Shown here: positions 21,768-21,885 of the stretch, piece by piece
Numbering within the stretch: position 1 is the first letter of the stretch
How the letters are laid out: each line of letters begins with the position of its first letter
Assembly (NCBI GenBank): GCA_002316015.1
Contig: DCCS01000023.1
Span: 1 to 21,885, forward strand
Direction of reading: 5' to 3'
Length of the DNA stretch: 21,885 nt
Source of the DNA: Prevotellaceae bacterium UBA1075
Lineage (GTDB): Bacteria; Bacteroidota; Bacteroidia; Bacteroidales; Bacteroidaceae
The notes under the pieces: model-generated
What the model saw: only the letters and a program-made list of their open reading frames with translations
Told to the model about the DNA's origin: nothing
Database searches by the model: none
Made by a program: the position numbers and the translations under genes

Positions 21768-21885
21768 GGATGGTTTTGGCCCGAGCTCCCGCCTGTGCCG
21801 TGGGCTGTCCGTGGCCCCAGGCGTGTGGCGCCGGGCATTGTCTTTTCCTTGACGTGCGCATGTCCCCACCCCTTGTCCATGCTGC

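Noticed and set aside
20274..21869. 531-codon minus-strand frame
   Set aside because: It is antisense to the MscS-family gene and shows only compositional openness.
1..21885. CRISPR arrays, tRNA or rRNA genes, prophage or known defence systems
   Set aside because: No regularly spaced repeats, cloverleaf-like sequences, rRNA stretches, or integrase, nuclease or restriction-type proteins were seen.

Overview
The window reads as chromosomal DNA of a fairly GC-rich member of the Bacteroidales, most likely Prevotellaceae-like. Three things point there. Several promoters fit the Bacteroidetes sigma-ABfr consensus: TAnnTTTG near -7, and TTG or TTTG about 20 bases further upstream. Shine-Dalgarno sequences are weak or absent at most starts. 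The gene repertoire is also typical: an NfnA-NfnB fusion, DUF3737 beside MalY and MATE, a PD40 protein and a Spy-like periplasmic protein. The genus is inference; no rRNA is present.

Layout. 1-447: the 3' end of a thioredoxin-fold protein that runs into a repeat-derived tail and overlaps the next gene tail to tail. 1869-355 (minus): promoter, AraC-type regulator and GNAT acetyltransferase as a small operon. 2001-2440: promoter and a small exported Spy/CpxP-like protein. 2637-6152: three genes with overlapping ends (DUF3737 beta-helix protein, MalY/PatB-type C-S lyase, MATE exporter). 6153-6773: an intergenic region with three successive GGACT/AGTCC hairpins, a terminator-like hairpin and the rplU promoter. 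6774-7472: rplU, rpmA and a strong intrinsic terminator. 7527-11687: serS, with a 22-bp tandem duplication as its leader, then the NfnAB-type fusion oxidoreductase and an overlapping DUF486 membrane protein. 11760-13967: exported PD40 protein and a uridine-phosphorylase-like enzyme. 14122-16198: promoter, long leader and lepA. 16325-16972: Crp/Fnr-family regulator. 17449-18990: promoter, preQ1-I riboswitch, queuosine-precursor transporter (yhhQ), queF and terminator. 19074-21767: a large MscS-family channel and a hairpin.

The most informative locus is the queuosine unit. A 37-nt leader element matches the preQ1-I aptamer: a 6-bp P1 stem, an 11-nt loop, and an A-rich tail ending in CAAG that can pair with CTTG in the loop. 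It ends at the start codon of the YhhQ-type transporter, and queF follows 132 bases later. No queC lies between them; the gap holds instead a 16-position hairpin with 15 pairs. The likely reading is that the cell imports preQ0 and/or preQ1, reduces preQ0 with QueF, and shuts off import when preQ1 is plentiful.

Most other genes are housekeeping or common accessory functions. I see no defence system, prophage, CRISPR array, intact insertion sequence, tRNA or rRNA. The other unexplained signals are all non-coding: the hairpin triplet before rplU, six ATGCCCT/AGGGCAT heptamers before the riboswitch, the serS leader duplication, and a sharp promoter 250 nt ahead of lepA followed by a compact hairpin.
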